A stretch of 64,000 bases of DNA. Source: Candidatus Krumholzibacteriota bacterium. Its GTDB lineage: Bacteria > Krumholzibacteriota > Krumholzibacteriia > Krumholzibacteriales > Krumholzibacteriaceae. Under the pieces are notes generated by a model that was not told the origin of the DNA, made no database searches, and saw only the letters and a list, made by a program, of their open reading frames with translations. The translations under genes and the position numbers were made by a program. Position 1 is the stretch's first letter. Each line of letters begins with the position of its first letter. Location: assembly GCA_016931295.1 (NCBI GenBank), contig JAFGEZ010000011.1, positions 1 through 64,000 of the forward strand. Direction: 5' to 3'. Below, one piece after another: positions 43,205 through 52,063 of the stretch.

Positions 43205-43409
43205 CCATAAATGTTCAAATTCCGTAACCATAACAGGTTACATCACACAATATACCACGCGAACGCGGTATGTGCAAGGGGAGCGGCGGCGAAAACACGT
43301 CCGGGAAACCGCGGAACCCGCTGGATGGAAACGAGGTCGGCGGCCTGGCGCGCGCGCGGACGGGCAGCCGGACGCCCGTCGCCGGCGACCGGCGGACCCG
43401 CGGGCGGCG
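43205..43409. other. Intergenic stretch with one inverted repeat
   Basis: Between the M64-like protease gene and the zinc-ribbon promoter. It is AT-rich near 43205-43270 and GC-rich after. It holds one inverted repeat, GTAACC-N6-GGTTAC at 43224-43241, upstream of the -35. I see no open frame with a start and no clear terminator. Confidence 0.5.
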
Positions 43410-45728
43410 TCACCTGAGGATGACCAGCTTCCTGGTCGTCTCCTCGTTGCCCGCCTTGATCCGCATGAAATAGACGCCCGGCGTGACGGGCCGGCCGTTC
43501 CGGTCGATGCCGTCCCAGGCGATCGTCATCGGCCCGCCGAAGCGCAGCATGTCGTAGACGGTGGCGATCCGGCGGCCGGTGACGTCGTAGACGCCGATGT
43601 CGACGTGCGTGCGGAGCTCGGTCGCCGCCCGCGCGTAGCTGATCCCGCCGTCCGGGACGACCCGCGTCGTGTTGTTCGTCGGATCGTGGAAGGTCCTCGG
43701 CACGTTCACGGTGAAGCTCGTCCGTCCCGGGGTGGGATTGGGGACGATATGCGAGGCGAGGTGATCGGCGAGGGGCATCATCGCCGTCGCGCCGAACTCG
43801 TCGGTCGAGTACTCGAACTCCCGGTGCTCGCCGTCGATGTCGAGCTCGAAGGAGCCGACCACGCGGTAGAAGTATTCGTGCCCCGGCTCGATGTCGTCGT
43901 CGACATGGACGAAGTGCCGCCGGCCCCCTCCCACCGAGGCGCTCTCGGTGATCGTCGCGAGGAGTTCCTCGCCGCCGCCCGCGGTGAGGTCGCGCCGGAA
44001 GAGATCGAAGGAGGCGCCGAACGTCTCCTCGGCGGTCTTCCAGGTGATCTCGTGGAAGCCGAGATCGACGTTGACGGCCACCTGGTAGTACCGGAGGCCG
44101 ATGTAGTAGATCTCCTCGGTCGCCTCGCCGCGGAGGCCGACGTGGTTCTCGACCCTGATGTTCAGCGTGTTGTACCCCGGCTCGAGCCCCTCGAAGAGGA
44201 AGCCGAATTCCTCGCGCGATTCGTCCCACGCGCGGTCGGAAGGGTTGAGGTCCTCGGTGATGCCGTTGTTGATCCAGTACCACCCGCGGGCGAGCCGGGG
44301 CGCGTAGTGGAGGCGCAGCACCCCGCGGCCTTCCCAGTCCTCGGGATTCTCGTTCTCGACGGGATCGTTCCAGGCGCGCGCCGCCACGACGTAGTTGCCC
44401 GTGTAGATCGTGTCCTTGGGAATGCCGGGGATGTCGAGGTACTGGACCGTGGGCGCGATCTCGTAGAGGTCGACGATCGAGTTCTCGTTCTCGTCCCACA
44501 GGCCGATCTGGCCCGCCGTGTACATGCAGATGGGCAGCGGCCGCGTGATCGGGCGGTTGTTCATGATGCAGGGAAGCTGCTCGGAGAGCGGGTTGTCGTA
44601 GCAGCTGTGCGCGTTGTTGTTGGCGATGGCGAGGTAGCCCCCCGGCTGGCCGCAGTTGCCGAACTGCATCTCGTACTCGTCGAGCGCCCAGAAGGTGTGC
44701 CCCATCTCGTGGTCGAAGACGTGGGAGAAGCCGTCGCCGCTGCCGAAGCGGCAGGCGGGGTACGGCACGAGGAGATAGGGACCGCCGAGATAGGAGTACG
44801 CGACGTAGTTCGCCTGTTCGTGCTGCCAGCAGCCCGACGTGGAGGCGTCGACGACGACCGCGGTGAAGGCCCAGTCCGTGCCGTGCGCGTTCCTTGTGGC
44901 CTCGTTGAGCAGGTGGGCGTTGCCGTAGGCGCCGTACATGGGATCCATCCCGAGGGAAGCGAAGACCTCGCCGATCCAGATATGGTCATCGCCCATGTTC
45001 CCCTGGACGATCGGCTCCCACGTCGTTCCGGCTCGCACGTAGTCGGCATAGAGGATCGTGAACTCGACGCCCCCCGCCCAGTTCGCCTTCTGCTGGTAGT
45101 CGTCGAGCCCGTTCGAGATGGCGAGGAGCGCGTCGGCGATCTCCTGGTCGGTCCAGTTCTCGATCGGCCCGTCGCTCTCCGCGAAGATCACGTTGACGAC
45201 GACCGAGCCGATGAGGAACTCGCTGTTCTGGTCGGGGGCGCGCGAACGCATCTCGCCGGCGGAGAGACGATTCGGCCCCGCGATCTTCGGATCGAAGCGG
45301 GCGATCTCGGCGGGGTCGGGACGGCGGATGTCGTTCGAGAGCATGCGCCGGACGTAGTCGGGATCGATGTCGAGCGGCGCGGCGGAGGCGGGAGGCGCGA
45401 GACGGCCTGCGAGCAGTCGATGGGTGATGGCATCGAGCCCCGCGCCGGCGAGGCCCTCCGGCGTCCGTTCGACGCGGACGGGCAGTCCGGCGAAGGCCGA
45501 CTCGATCCCGGCCGGGGCATGCGCCAGCGCCGCCGAGGGCGGGAAGAGCTGGATGCCGGCCCCCTCGCGCTCGAGGATCGCGCGCACGCGGGCAAACAGG
45601 TCGGCGTCGCCGTTCTCGACGATGACGACGACCGGCTCGAGCCCCCGGTCCGAGAAGACGCCAGCGACGGCGACGGCGGGCAGCACGATGCACAAAACGA
45701 TCGGGATGATGCTCGACAGTCTCTTCAC
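43410..45728 (-). CDS. Secreted M64-like zinc metalloprotease with FlgD-like tail
   Basis: The 772-residue protein starts at GTG 45726-45728 (AAGGAG upstream) with a signal peptide (LSSIIPIVLCIVLPAVAVA). The catalytic region holds H340-E-M-G-H344 in DHEMGHTFWALDEY. This is close to the M64 IgA-peptidase pattern HExGH-x-x-x-x-L-x-DEY, but one residue shorter. Cysteines nearby suggest disulphides. Ig-like modules follow, and the last 100 residues form a FlgD-like domain (NPTPGRTSFTVNVP, YDVTGRRIATVYD, RKLVILR). It is probably exported to the surface by a type IX-like route. The substrate is unknown. Confidence 0.8.
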   Translation of the reverse strand: MKRLSSIIPIVLCIVLPAVAVAGVFSDRGLEPVVVIVENGDADLFARVRAILEREGAGIQLFPPSAALAHAPAGIESAFAGLPVRVERTPEGLAGAGLDAITHRLLAGRLAPPASAAPLDIDPDYVRRMLSNDIRRPDPAEIARFDPKIAGPNRLSAGEMRSRAPDQNSEFLIGSVVVNVIFAESDGPIENWTDQEIADALLAISNGLDDYQQKANWAGGVEFTILYADYVRAGTTWEPIVQGNMGDDHIWIGEVFASLGMDPMYGAYGNAHLLNEATRNAHGTDWAFTAVVVDASTSGCWQHEQANYVAYSYLGGPYLLVPYPACRFGSGDGFSHVFDHEMGHTFWALDEYEMQFGNCGQPGGYLAIANNNAHSCYDNPLSEQLPCIMNNRPITRPLPICMYTAGQIGLWDENENSIVDLYEIAPTVQYLDIPGIPKDTIYTGNYVVAARAWNDPVENENPEDWEGRGVLRLHYAPRLARGWYWINNGITEDLNPSDRAWDESREEFGFLFEGLEPGYNTLNIRVENHVGLRGEATEEIYYIGLRYYQVAVNVDLGFHEITWKTAEETFGASFDLFRRDLTAGGGEELLATITESASVGGGRRHFVHVDDDIEPGHEYFYRVVGSFELDIDGEHREFEYSTDEFGATAMMPLADHLASHIVPNPTPGRTSFTVNVPRTFHDPTNNTTRVVPDGGISYARAATELRTHVDIGVYDVTGRRIATVYDMLRFGGPMTIAWDGIDRNGRPVTPGVYFMRIKAGNEETTRKLVILR

Positions 45729-45762
45729 CGCGTATCTCCTTGTGATGTTGACCCCACATGGA

Positions 45763-45791
45763 AAAATACGGCCGCGGAGGCCGTACTGCAA
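45763..45791 (-). promoter_or_regulatory. Candidate sigma-70 promoter of the M64-like protease gene
   Basis: On the minus strand, TTGCAG (45786-45791), a 17-bp spacer and TATTTT (45763-45768). The start near 45756 leaves a leader of about 28 nt containing the AAGGAG site. Confidence 0.55.
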
Positions 45792-45820
45792 ACCGAATTA
45801 TCGCCTGAGGATCGATCCGG

Positions 45821-46573
45821 TCACCGGGACGCCGGGCGGCGCGAGCTCTCGCGGAGGATCGATTCGGTCACCGAGGTGCGCGGCGCCGGACCGCCGCCGC
45901 CGGGGATCTTCGTCGTCGAGGCCCGCTCCACGCGGCTCCGCACGAGTCCCCAGAAGGGGACCGTCGCCGAGCGCCAGAGGACGGTCCGTTCCGATTCCAC
46001 CCGCTCCGCCTGGATCCCGCCGATCGTGACGGGCCGGACGACGGAGTCGATCGTCTCGCTCTTGTCGCAGGAGAAGAAACCGGCCGGCGTCTCGACGCTC
46101 TCCTCGCCGAGGAGGCGTTCCTCTCCCCCCTCGCGCGAGCGGATGAAGATCCGGTCGATGTCGAGATCCTCGATCTCCTCCTCCGCCGGCTCGCGGAAGG
46201 GCTCGAGGCCGTCGCGCACGAGGATCTCCCTGACGCATCCGCCGAACTCCTCCGGCGAGAAGATCCCGCGCACCCGGTCGTCGAGCCGCAGCCTGACCGT
46301 GAAGGTCTCCTCGTCGGTCCGCGGCCACGGCGACGAGGCGACCTCGAGCAGGACCTTGCCCCCGGCGTGCTCGATGACGGCGAGATCGACGAGCGAGGTG
46401 TCGGCCACGCCGAAGGCCTCGGAAACGATGAAATAGGAGACGCGCGCCCCCGGCTCGAAATCGACCGCGGCCAGCGAGACGCCCGGCACGAGGAAATCGA
46501 TCGAGCCGGCCGCCGCGGCGCCCGCGGCGAGCAGAACAACGGCGAGCGGCCCGGCGGCCGCGCGCAGCCTCAC
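45821..46573 (-). CDS. Exported protein of unknown function, coupled to the metallophosphatase gene
   Basis: The 250-residue protein has a signal peptide (AAAGPLAVVLLAAGAAAA) and no recognised domain. The body is acidic, with strands GARVSYFIVSEAF, GKVLLEVASSPW and ETFTVRLRLDD, and a single cysteine pair region (GFFSCDKSE). Its GTG start (46571-46573) overlaps the TGA stop of the preceding gene as GTGA, so the two are translationally coupled and probably work together. The overall strand pattern recalls DUF3108-type periplasmic proteins, but this is weak. Confidence 0.65.
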   Translation of the reverse strand: MRLRAAAGPLAVVLLAAGAAAAGSIDFLVPGVSLAAVDFEPGARVSYFIVSEAFGVADTSLVDLAVIEHAGGKVLLEVASSPWPRTDEETFTVRLRLDDRVRGIFSPEEFGGCVREILVRDGLEPFREPAEEEIEDLDIDRIFIRSREGGEERLLGEESVETPAGFFSCDKSETIDSVVRPVTIGGIQAERVESERTVLWRSATVPFWGLVRSRVERASTTKIPGGGGPAPRTSVTESILRESSRRPASR

Positions 46574-47943
46574 GGCCGCGCCTCCGCCCGGAGCGTATCG
46601 GGCCGGGAGGGACCGTGCCCCCCGCGGCTCCAGTAGGTCTCGAAATCGAAGTCGGGGCTGTACGCGTCGGTATGGCAGGCGCGGCAGGATGTGCGCGCCG
46701 CCTCCACGTACGCCCCGTCGCGCGTGTGGCGCGTCCCCGCGCCGTGGCACGCCTCGCACTGGACGCCGCGCAGCGTGTAATCGCGGTTGGCTTCCGCGAC
46801 AGGATCGTAGCCGCTGAAACGCCCGTAGCCGGTGGTGTGGCAGGCGAGACACTTCGGCTGCCCCTCGACGCCCTGCAGCTCGAGCGTATGGAACGCCCGG
46901 AAGTGACGCCCCCCGATGAAGGGCGCGAGCAGGTCGGCATGGCAGCGCACGCAGGTCTCGTAGCCGATGTACCGCTCGCGGATCTTGCCGGTGACATCGT
47001 CGCGGGCCAGCAGGTCCTCGAGACGATGCTCGCGTCGTCGGCGCGCCTCGAGCGCGTAGAAGGCCCGCAGTGCGGCGGCCGTCTCCTCGTCGTCGGGGAC
47101 GGAGGCGTCGAGGTGGACGAGCGCGGCGGAGACGCTCCCCGCATCGGGGCGGAAGGAGACCCTGCCCAGCGCCCGTCCGCGGTCGCCCGCCGAGAGCACC
47201 GGCACGCCGATCTCCTCGAAGGATCCGCCGGTCGTGTCGGCGCAGTCGTCGGCCGGTTGCCCGTCGCGCGAGACGTGCCCGCGGATCACGAGATCGATCC
47301 CGTCGAGCGAGGGCATCAAATCGACGAGACGCGAGCGCTCCATGTGAGCCAAAAGGATGACGACGTCGCAATCCCGCTCGTCGCGCAACGCGCGGATCGC
47401 CTTCCGCCCCGCCTCGACGGGGTCGCCGATCTCGACGAGACTCCCCGAGGGGGGATCGACGTCGAGGAGGGCGAACACGCCGACCGTCAAACCGTGGCTC
47501 TTCTTCACGACCCAGGGCGGGAAGACCGCCTCGCCCGCGGCGGTCAGGTTGGCGCAGATGACGGGAAGCCCCTCGTCGGCGTCCGCCTTGAGCGCGCGGA
47601 GCTCGTGCGCCAGCTCCCGCTCGCCGACCGCGACGGCGTCATACCCCCAGAGCCGCATCCGTTCGGCGATGAACCGGCTGCGGTACATGTTGAGGATCCC
47701 CGGCCGGCCGTAGAAATCGCCCGCCGAGAAAAGGAGGAGTTCCTCGTCGGATCTCCGCTCGTTCGCGATCGCGGTGGCCCGCCGGGCCACGCCGCCGAAG
47801 GCGTTGTCCCCTCACCCGGCCGGGCCGAGACGGCCCTGCACGTCGCTGGTGAAGAGGATCGTCAGCTCGCCGCGGCGGCTGTCGCACGCGCCCGCCGCGA
47901 GTGCGAGCAGAACGAGAGCGGCGCCGAGAATGCCGGTTCGCAT
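46570..47943 (-). CDS. Metallophosphatase/tetrahaem cytochrome lipoprotein with in-frame TGA (candidate selenoprotein)
   Basis: Read from ATG 47941-47943, the frame gives a 457-residue lipoprotein (lipobox AAGAC, Cys20) with one internal TGA at codon 44 (47812-47814). Before it comes LTILFTSDVQGRLGPAG (metal motif D34-V-Q) and after it GDNAFGGVARRATAIANE, so homology spans the TGA. Further calcineurin-like motifs are SAGDFYG, GYDAVAVGERE, LLAHMERS and VIRGHVS. Four haem sites follow: CVRCH (331), CLACH (365), CEACH (396) and CRACH (420). Related proteins, as I recall them, read PCGC before LGGxARRAT, so Cys is expected at the TGA. A SECIS-like hairpin lies just downstream. Without selenocysteine, translation would stop at residue 43; a GTG restart at 47788-47790 would lose the signal and first metal motif. 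Confidence 0.7.
47774..47790 (-). promoter_or_regulatory. SECIS-like hairpin after the in-frame TGA
   Basis: In the mRNA, GUGGCCC-GGC-GGGCCAC is a perfect 7-bp stem with a three-base loop starting GG. There are 21 nt between the UGA (47812-47814) and the stem and 28 nt between the UGA and the loop. Bacterial SECIS elements have a G in the first two loop positions and lie 16-37 nt from the UGA. The hairpin lies in codons for the conserved VARRAT, so part of the pairing could be coincidence. Confidence 0.5.
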
Positions 47944-47978
47944 GAGACGACTCCATCGTCGAAAGGATTGCATGCTCC

Positions 47979-48007
47979 AATATAGGAAAGGGGCGAAGAC
48001 GGTTCAA
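47979..48007 (-). promoter_or_regulatory. Sigma-70 promoter of the metallophosphatase gene, overlapping the HU terminator
   Basis: On the minus strand, TTGAAC (48002-48007), a 17-bp spacer and TATATT (47979-47984). The -35 lies in the loop of the terminator hairpin. The start near 47972 gives a leader of about 29 nt with GGAG at a suitable distance from ATG 47943. Confidence 0.6.
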
Positions 48008-48019
48008 CATCTTCGCCCC
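47986..48019 (-). terminator. Rho-independent terminator of the HU gene
   Basis: GGGGCGAAGA, a 10-nt loop, TCTTCGCCCC, then TTTCC: a perfect 10-bp stem 22 bp after the HU stop codon. Confidence 0.8.
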
Positions 48020-48040
48020 CGTATATCGCGTATGCCTCCC

Positions 48041-48334
48041 TCACTTGGCGACGCGGCTCTTGAGAGCCTTGCCTGCCGTGAAGGCGGGGAACTTGGTCGC
48101 GGGGATGGTGATGGTCTCTCCCGTCTGCGGATTGCGACCCTTGCGCTTCTTGCGCTTGCGCGTCTGGAACGTGCCGAAACCGGTGATCTGCACCTTCCGT
48201 CCGGCGTCCAGCTCCGTCGCGACGATGCCCTGCCGGGGAGCCGTGCTGAAGATTGCGTCGACAACGGCACGGGAATCCTTCATCGTGAGACCCGTCTTCT
48301 TGGCGACCCTCTCGATCATCTCTGTCTTGTTCAT
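48041..48334 (-). CDS. hup: HU-family DNA-binding protein
   Basis: The 97-residue nucleoid protein bends and packs DNA as a dimer. It starts MNKTEMIERVAKKTG at ATG 48332-48334 behind AAGGAGG. It contains the beta-arm signature GFGTFQTRKRKKRKGRNPQT, followed by IPATKFPAFTAGKALKSRV. The arm tip is KRKKRKGRNP, slightly more basic than in E. coli HU. The gene is monocistronic, with its own promoter at 48374-48403 and terminator at 47986-48019. Confidence 0.95.
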   Translation of the reverse strand: MNKTEMIERVAKKTGLTMKDSRAVVDAIFSTAPRQGIVATELDAGRKVQITGFGTFQTRKRKKRKGRNPQTGETITIPATKFPAFTAGKALKSRVAK

Positions 48335-48373
48335 CGTGTCACCTCCTTTTCCATGGAATGGCAATTCGTGATG

Positions 48374-48403
48374 ACAGTAGCGACCGCCTCAGAATGCTGT
48401 CAA
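48374..48403 (-). promoter_or_regulatory. Sigma-70 promoter of the HU gene
   Basis: On the minus strand, consensus TTGACA (48398-48403), an 18-bp spacer and TACTGT (48374-48379). The start near 48367 leaves a leader of about 32 nt. Confidence 0.65.
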
Positions 48404-48552
48404 CACTTTTGTACCGATTTCTTCCCGTCCGTCCAACATTTTTCGTCTCCCCGCCACCTCGGCGACGGAACGTTCCGGAGGCCGCCGGCCGACCCGCCGC
48501 CGCCCGGGACGCCGAACCCGGACGGTGCGCCCGGGCCGGGGGCGCGCGTCGA

Positions 48553-51500
48553 TCAGAAGGAGAAGCCACCCTGCAGCCCGCGGTTGCCGCGCTCGTACAT
48601 GATGTCCGGGTGGGCTTTTATGGCGATCTGGAAGTAGTAGCTCCAGTCGTCGCCGAAGCGGCGATGGATGAAACTCGCGCGCCAGCAGTGCAGGTCGCGG
48701 TCGATCGTGTACATCTGGCTCGTGAAGTTCCGCTCCTCCACGTCGTAGTACGCGCTGTAGCGGACCGCCCAGTTTTCGGTGAGCTGGACCTTGCCGGTGA
48801 CGTCGAACTGGCTCGTGACGCGTTGGTAGTCGCCCATGCCGCTCCTGGAGAGGCTGTAGTTCAGGTTCATCGACCAGGAGCCCGGCTTGCCCGGCGTGAC
48901 CGGCCCGGAGAGGTCGAGGTCGCGGAGCTCGTCGATGTCCCGGTCGGCGGCCGCGCTGTCCGGCGCGTCGGGCGCCGCGTCGCGCGCCGCGGCGATCTTC
49001 TCGACATCCCGTTTCTTCCAGCCGCCCGGGTAGGTGAAGGAGCCGCCGAGCGAGAGGCTCGATCCCAGCGAGATCGTCGTCGACGAGATCTTCCCCTCGT
49101 AGGGGTCGTAGGTGTTGCTCATGCGGAAGGTGGCGAGCCGGCCCAGCCCCGAGGAGAAGGAGCTGGAGACGTCCGAGAAGGGCCGCTCGGTGGCCTTCGG
49201 ATTGTAGGAGCCGTTGACGTCCCAGTTGAAGAGCTTCTGCTTCCGCTCCTGCCCGCCGCGCAAGATCTTCATCTCGACGACGTTCCTCACCGAGTAGGAG
49301 ACGCCCTGGCTCTCCCGCTGGTTCTCGGTCAGCTTCGGGGTGAAGGAATACGTGGCCGTCGGGTTGAACGTATGGCGGATCCCCACGAGGGGCCCGATCT
49401 TCGGGTAGAACGTGCCGTAGAGGGAGGTGCCGACGCCGGTGGCGAAGCGCATGGAGAACTCGTTGCGGTCGGCGCTCGAGACGACCGACGCCGGATCGAC
49501 GTAGGCGGTGTCCACGCGGTCGTAGAGGGTCTCGAAGTACGACCAGCTCGTCGAGACCGACGGCGAGAGGTTGAGGAAGGACAGCTTGAGCTGGCGACCG
49601 AACGAAACCCCGGAGCTCGCCGTCAGCGTCGACTTCTCGCGCGCGTCGCTCTCGGTGACCTGCCGGGTCGCCTTCAGGTTGGGCGAGAAGGTGAAGCCGC
49701 CGAGAAAGCGCTCCCAGAGACCGCGCTGTCCCTCCGGGTGCTTCTCGCCGAACCACAGGCTCGTCCTCGGCAGGGTGAGCGAGAGGCTCGGCAGGGTCAT
49801 GTTGAGGCTCGTCTGCGTCGGGGTCGTCACGTTGAGCGTCTGGTCGCGGCTCCCGGAGAGGGAGAGCCTCGTCTCCCCCCAGTTCTTCCGGAAGGTCGCG
49901 CTCGAGTAGATGCGGCGATCGACGAAGCGCTCGACGTCGTCCGCCTGGTGGAGCGACTGCTGCGCCCCGTCGCTCGAGACGAAGCGCAGGCTGCTGTTGA
50001 AGGAGGCCGTCTTCCCGAACGTCTGGTTGTGCGTCGAGCTCAGGGTCCACTGGTTGGAGTAGTCGTCGAGATCGCGCAGGTAGTTGAACCGGACGTTCCC
50101 GTCGAGGAGGTACCTGATCTTGTAGCGGTTGTCCACCTGGACGCGGAAGTTCTGGTACTCGTTGAAGTCGGTCGTCACCGTGAAATCGGTGTAGTCGTTC
50201 GTGGCCCAGTAGTAGCCGAGCCCGCGGATGAAGCGGCCGTCCCTGCTGTTGATGCCGATGTCGAAATTCGGCCGGAGCAGCCCGGAGTGCCGGTCGTGGC
50301 GGAGCGAGTTCGCCATGTACGGAAGGTAGAAGACCGGCATCTCGCCGATGTAGAGATAGATCGGCCCGGAGACGATCTTGTCGCGCAGGTAGACCTTCAT
50401 CTTCGCCGCGCGCAGCGAGTAGTGGGGATGCTCGTGGTCGCACGTCGTGTAGACCGACCGGTAGACCTTGAGGACGTCCTGCCCCTCCTTGAAGATGTGC
50501 TCGCCCCGGTAGAAGCCCTCCTCGTAGCGCGTCGATCCGTCGACGACGACGCCCCCCTCCCCCTCCATGTCGTATCCCATCCGGTCGCCGTACATCTTCT
50601 GGTCGTCCTCGGTGAGGACGGGCTCCCCGGTGGCCTCGAGGACGTTCAGCCGCGAGTTGAAATCGATATGCGCCGCCTCGAGCGACTTGTTGCCGTAGTC
50701 GACGACCGCCCTCCCGTCGAGCTTCATGTCCTCGGTGTCGGCGAAGTACTCGATCAGGCGGCCGCTGTAGCGGACCTTGTCCGCGGCGAGCCGGAAGTTC
50801 CTCCAGGCGAGGGCCGAGTCGATCGCGGCGGCGGTGCTGTCGATCGTCTCACCGGGCCCGAGGGTGAGGAAATTGTAGACGCCCTTCGCGTTTCCCGAGA
50901 TCCTGACGTAGGAGAGGTCGTCGCCACGGAACCGGAAGTACATCGTGTCGCCCTCGGCGAAATTGTTGGAGACCTTCCCCGCCTCCCCCTCGTAGGGGTA
51001 GTACATCGCCCGCGCGCCGCCGACGATCTGCACCGAGTCGACCGCCTCGTCGGTGAGATGGATGACGATCGAATCGCCCTCGATCCACGAGTCTTCCCGC
51101 CACGGCGAGTCCTCGCCCGGACGCTCGGTGAGCCGGCCCTTCGAGGGGATCACGATCCGGTGGACGTCGACGCTGTCGTAGTGCAGGACCATCCACTCGC
51201 CCCGCATCCCCGAACTCCCGCTCGTCGCCGAGGGCGATCCGTGCAGCTCGATGACGCCCTCGTCGTCCCGGACGGCGGCCGAATCGCACGAGGCGCGCGT
51301 CTCGCCCTTCTTGAGCATCACGTTGCCGACGGCGACGCCGACGTTCTCATCCACGAGGAAACGCATCCATTCGCTCGTCACGTTGCCCTGGTCGGTGGAA
51401 TCGAGGTCGAAGGCGAGGACGGGGCGGTCGTCGACGACGGCCGAGTCGTCGTTGCGGTCGAACCGGGCGTGCCGGCCGGAGATCGAGTAGTTTTCGACCG

Positions 51501-52038
51501 GGTCCACGAGCACGACGCGCCCGGTGGCGTCGGCCAGCCCCGCGTCGCGGTCGTAGCGCACGCTGTCCGCGTACATCGTCCGGGAGGAATCGGCGATGAC
51601 GACGTTCCCGACGAGGATGACGATGCGCAGCCTGCGGTCGTACCGGGCGCGGTCGGCGGTGATGTCCCAGCCGCGATCCTTCATCCGCACGTCCCCGTGG
51701 ACGGCGAGGACGTTCTCGTCGCCGAAGTACTCGCCGCGCTGTCCCCACATCCGCATCGAGCCGTCGACGCCCTCGACGCCGTCGACGAGCACGATGTAGC
51801 GCCGTTCGGGGAAATGCTTGCCGCGGCCGCCGGTGATCGTCGTCGTCTGGTGATCGATTTGGACGCCCCCCTCGAGCAAAACGACCCGTTCGCCCTCCTC
51901 CTGGGTGAGGCGGACCTTGCCGGCGGAGACCTCGTAGAGCGCGGAATCGGCGGGAGCGGGGCGCGCGCGCGCGTTCGCCGCCGGCAAAGCCACGGCCATG
52001 AGGATCGCGATCGCGCAGGTTTTTCCGCTCGACATCAC
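48553..52038 (-). CDS. lptD: LPS-assembly protein LptD (large form)
   Basis: The 1161-residue outer-membrane protein inserts lipopolysaccharide into the outer leaflet. A signal peptide (IAILMAVALPAANA) is followed by an OstA/LptA-like jelly-roll region of about 450 residues built from repeats (GVQIDHQTTTITGGRGKHF, GRVVLVDPVENYSISGRHA). The junction VYTTCDHEHPHYSLRAAKM and MPVFYLPYMANSLRHDR matches LptD. The rest is a long beta-barrel ending GNRGLQGGFSF. It is longer than E. coli LptD (784) because both parts are expanded. It is last in the accD-folC-ROK-lptD run. Confidence 0.9.
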   Translation of the reverse strand: MMSSGKTCAIAILMAVALPAANARARPAPADSALYEVSAGKVRLTQEEGERVVLLEGGVQIDHQTTTITGGRGKHFPERRYIVLVDGVEGVDGSMRMWGQRGEYFGDENVLAVHGDVRMKDRGWDITADRARYDRRLRIVILVGNVVIADSSRTMYADSVRYDRDAGLADATGRVVLVDPVENYSISGRHARFDRNDDSAVVDDRPVLAFDLDSTDQGNVTSEWMRFLVDENVGVAVGNVMLKKGETRASCDSAAVRDDEGVIELHGSPSATSGSSGMRGEWMVLHYDSVDVHRIVIPSKGRLTERPGEDSPWREDSWIEGDSIVIHLTDEAVDSVQIVGGARAMYYPYEGEAGKVSNNFAEGDTMYFRFRGDDLSYVRISGNAKGVYNFLTLGPGETIDSTAAAIDSALAWRNFRLAADKVRYSGRLIEYFADTEDMKLDGRAVVDYGNKSLEAAHIDFNSRLNVLEATGEPVLTEDDQKMYGDRMGYDMEGEGGVVVDGSTRYEEGFYRGEHIFKEGQDVLKVYRSVYTTCDHEHPHYSLRAAKMKVYLRDKIVSGPIYLYIGEMPVFYLPYMANSLRHDRHSGLLRPNFDIGINSRDGRFIRGLGYYWATNDYTDFTVTTDFNEYQNFRVQVDNRYKIRYLLDGNVRFNYLRDLDDYSNQWTLSSTHNQTFGKTASFNSSLRFVSSDGAQQSLHQADDVERFVDRRIYSSATFRKNWGETRLSLSGSRDQTLNVTTPTQTSLNMTLPSLSLTLPRTSLWFGEKHPEGQRGLWERFLGGFTFSPNLKATRQVTESDAREKSTLTASSGVSFGRQLKLSFLNLSPSVSTSWSYFETLYDRVDTAYVDPASVVSSADRNEFSMRFATGVGTSLYGTFYPKIGPLVGIRHTFNPTATYSFTPKLTENQRESQGVSYSVRNVVEMKILRGGQERKQKLFNWDVNGSYNPKATERPFSDVSSSFSSGLGRLATFRMSNTYDPYEGKISSTTISLGSSLSLGGSFTYPGGWKKRDVEKIAAARDAAPDAPDSAAADRDIDELRDLDLSGPVTPGKPGSWSMNLNYSLSRSGMGDYQRVTSQFDVTGKVQLTENWAVRYSAYYDVEERNFTSQMYTIDRDLHCWRASFIHRRFGDDWSYYFQIAIKAHPDIMYERGNRGLQGGFSF

Positions 52039-52063
52039 GTCCGGTGTTCCTCCCCCTCTCCGC

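Noticed and set aside
43246-43261. NrdR box ahead of the M64-like protease or zinc-ribbon genes
   Set aside because: Only the left half of the consensus (ACACAATATA) is present and there is no second phased box.
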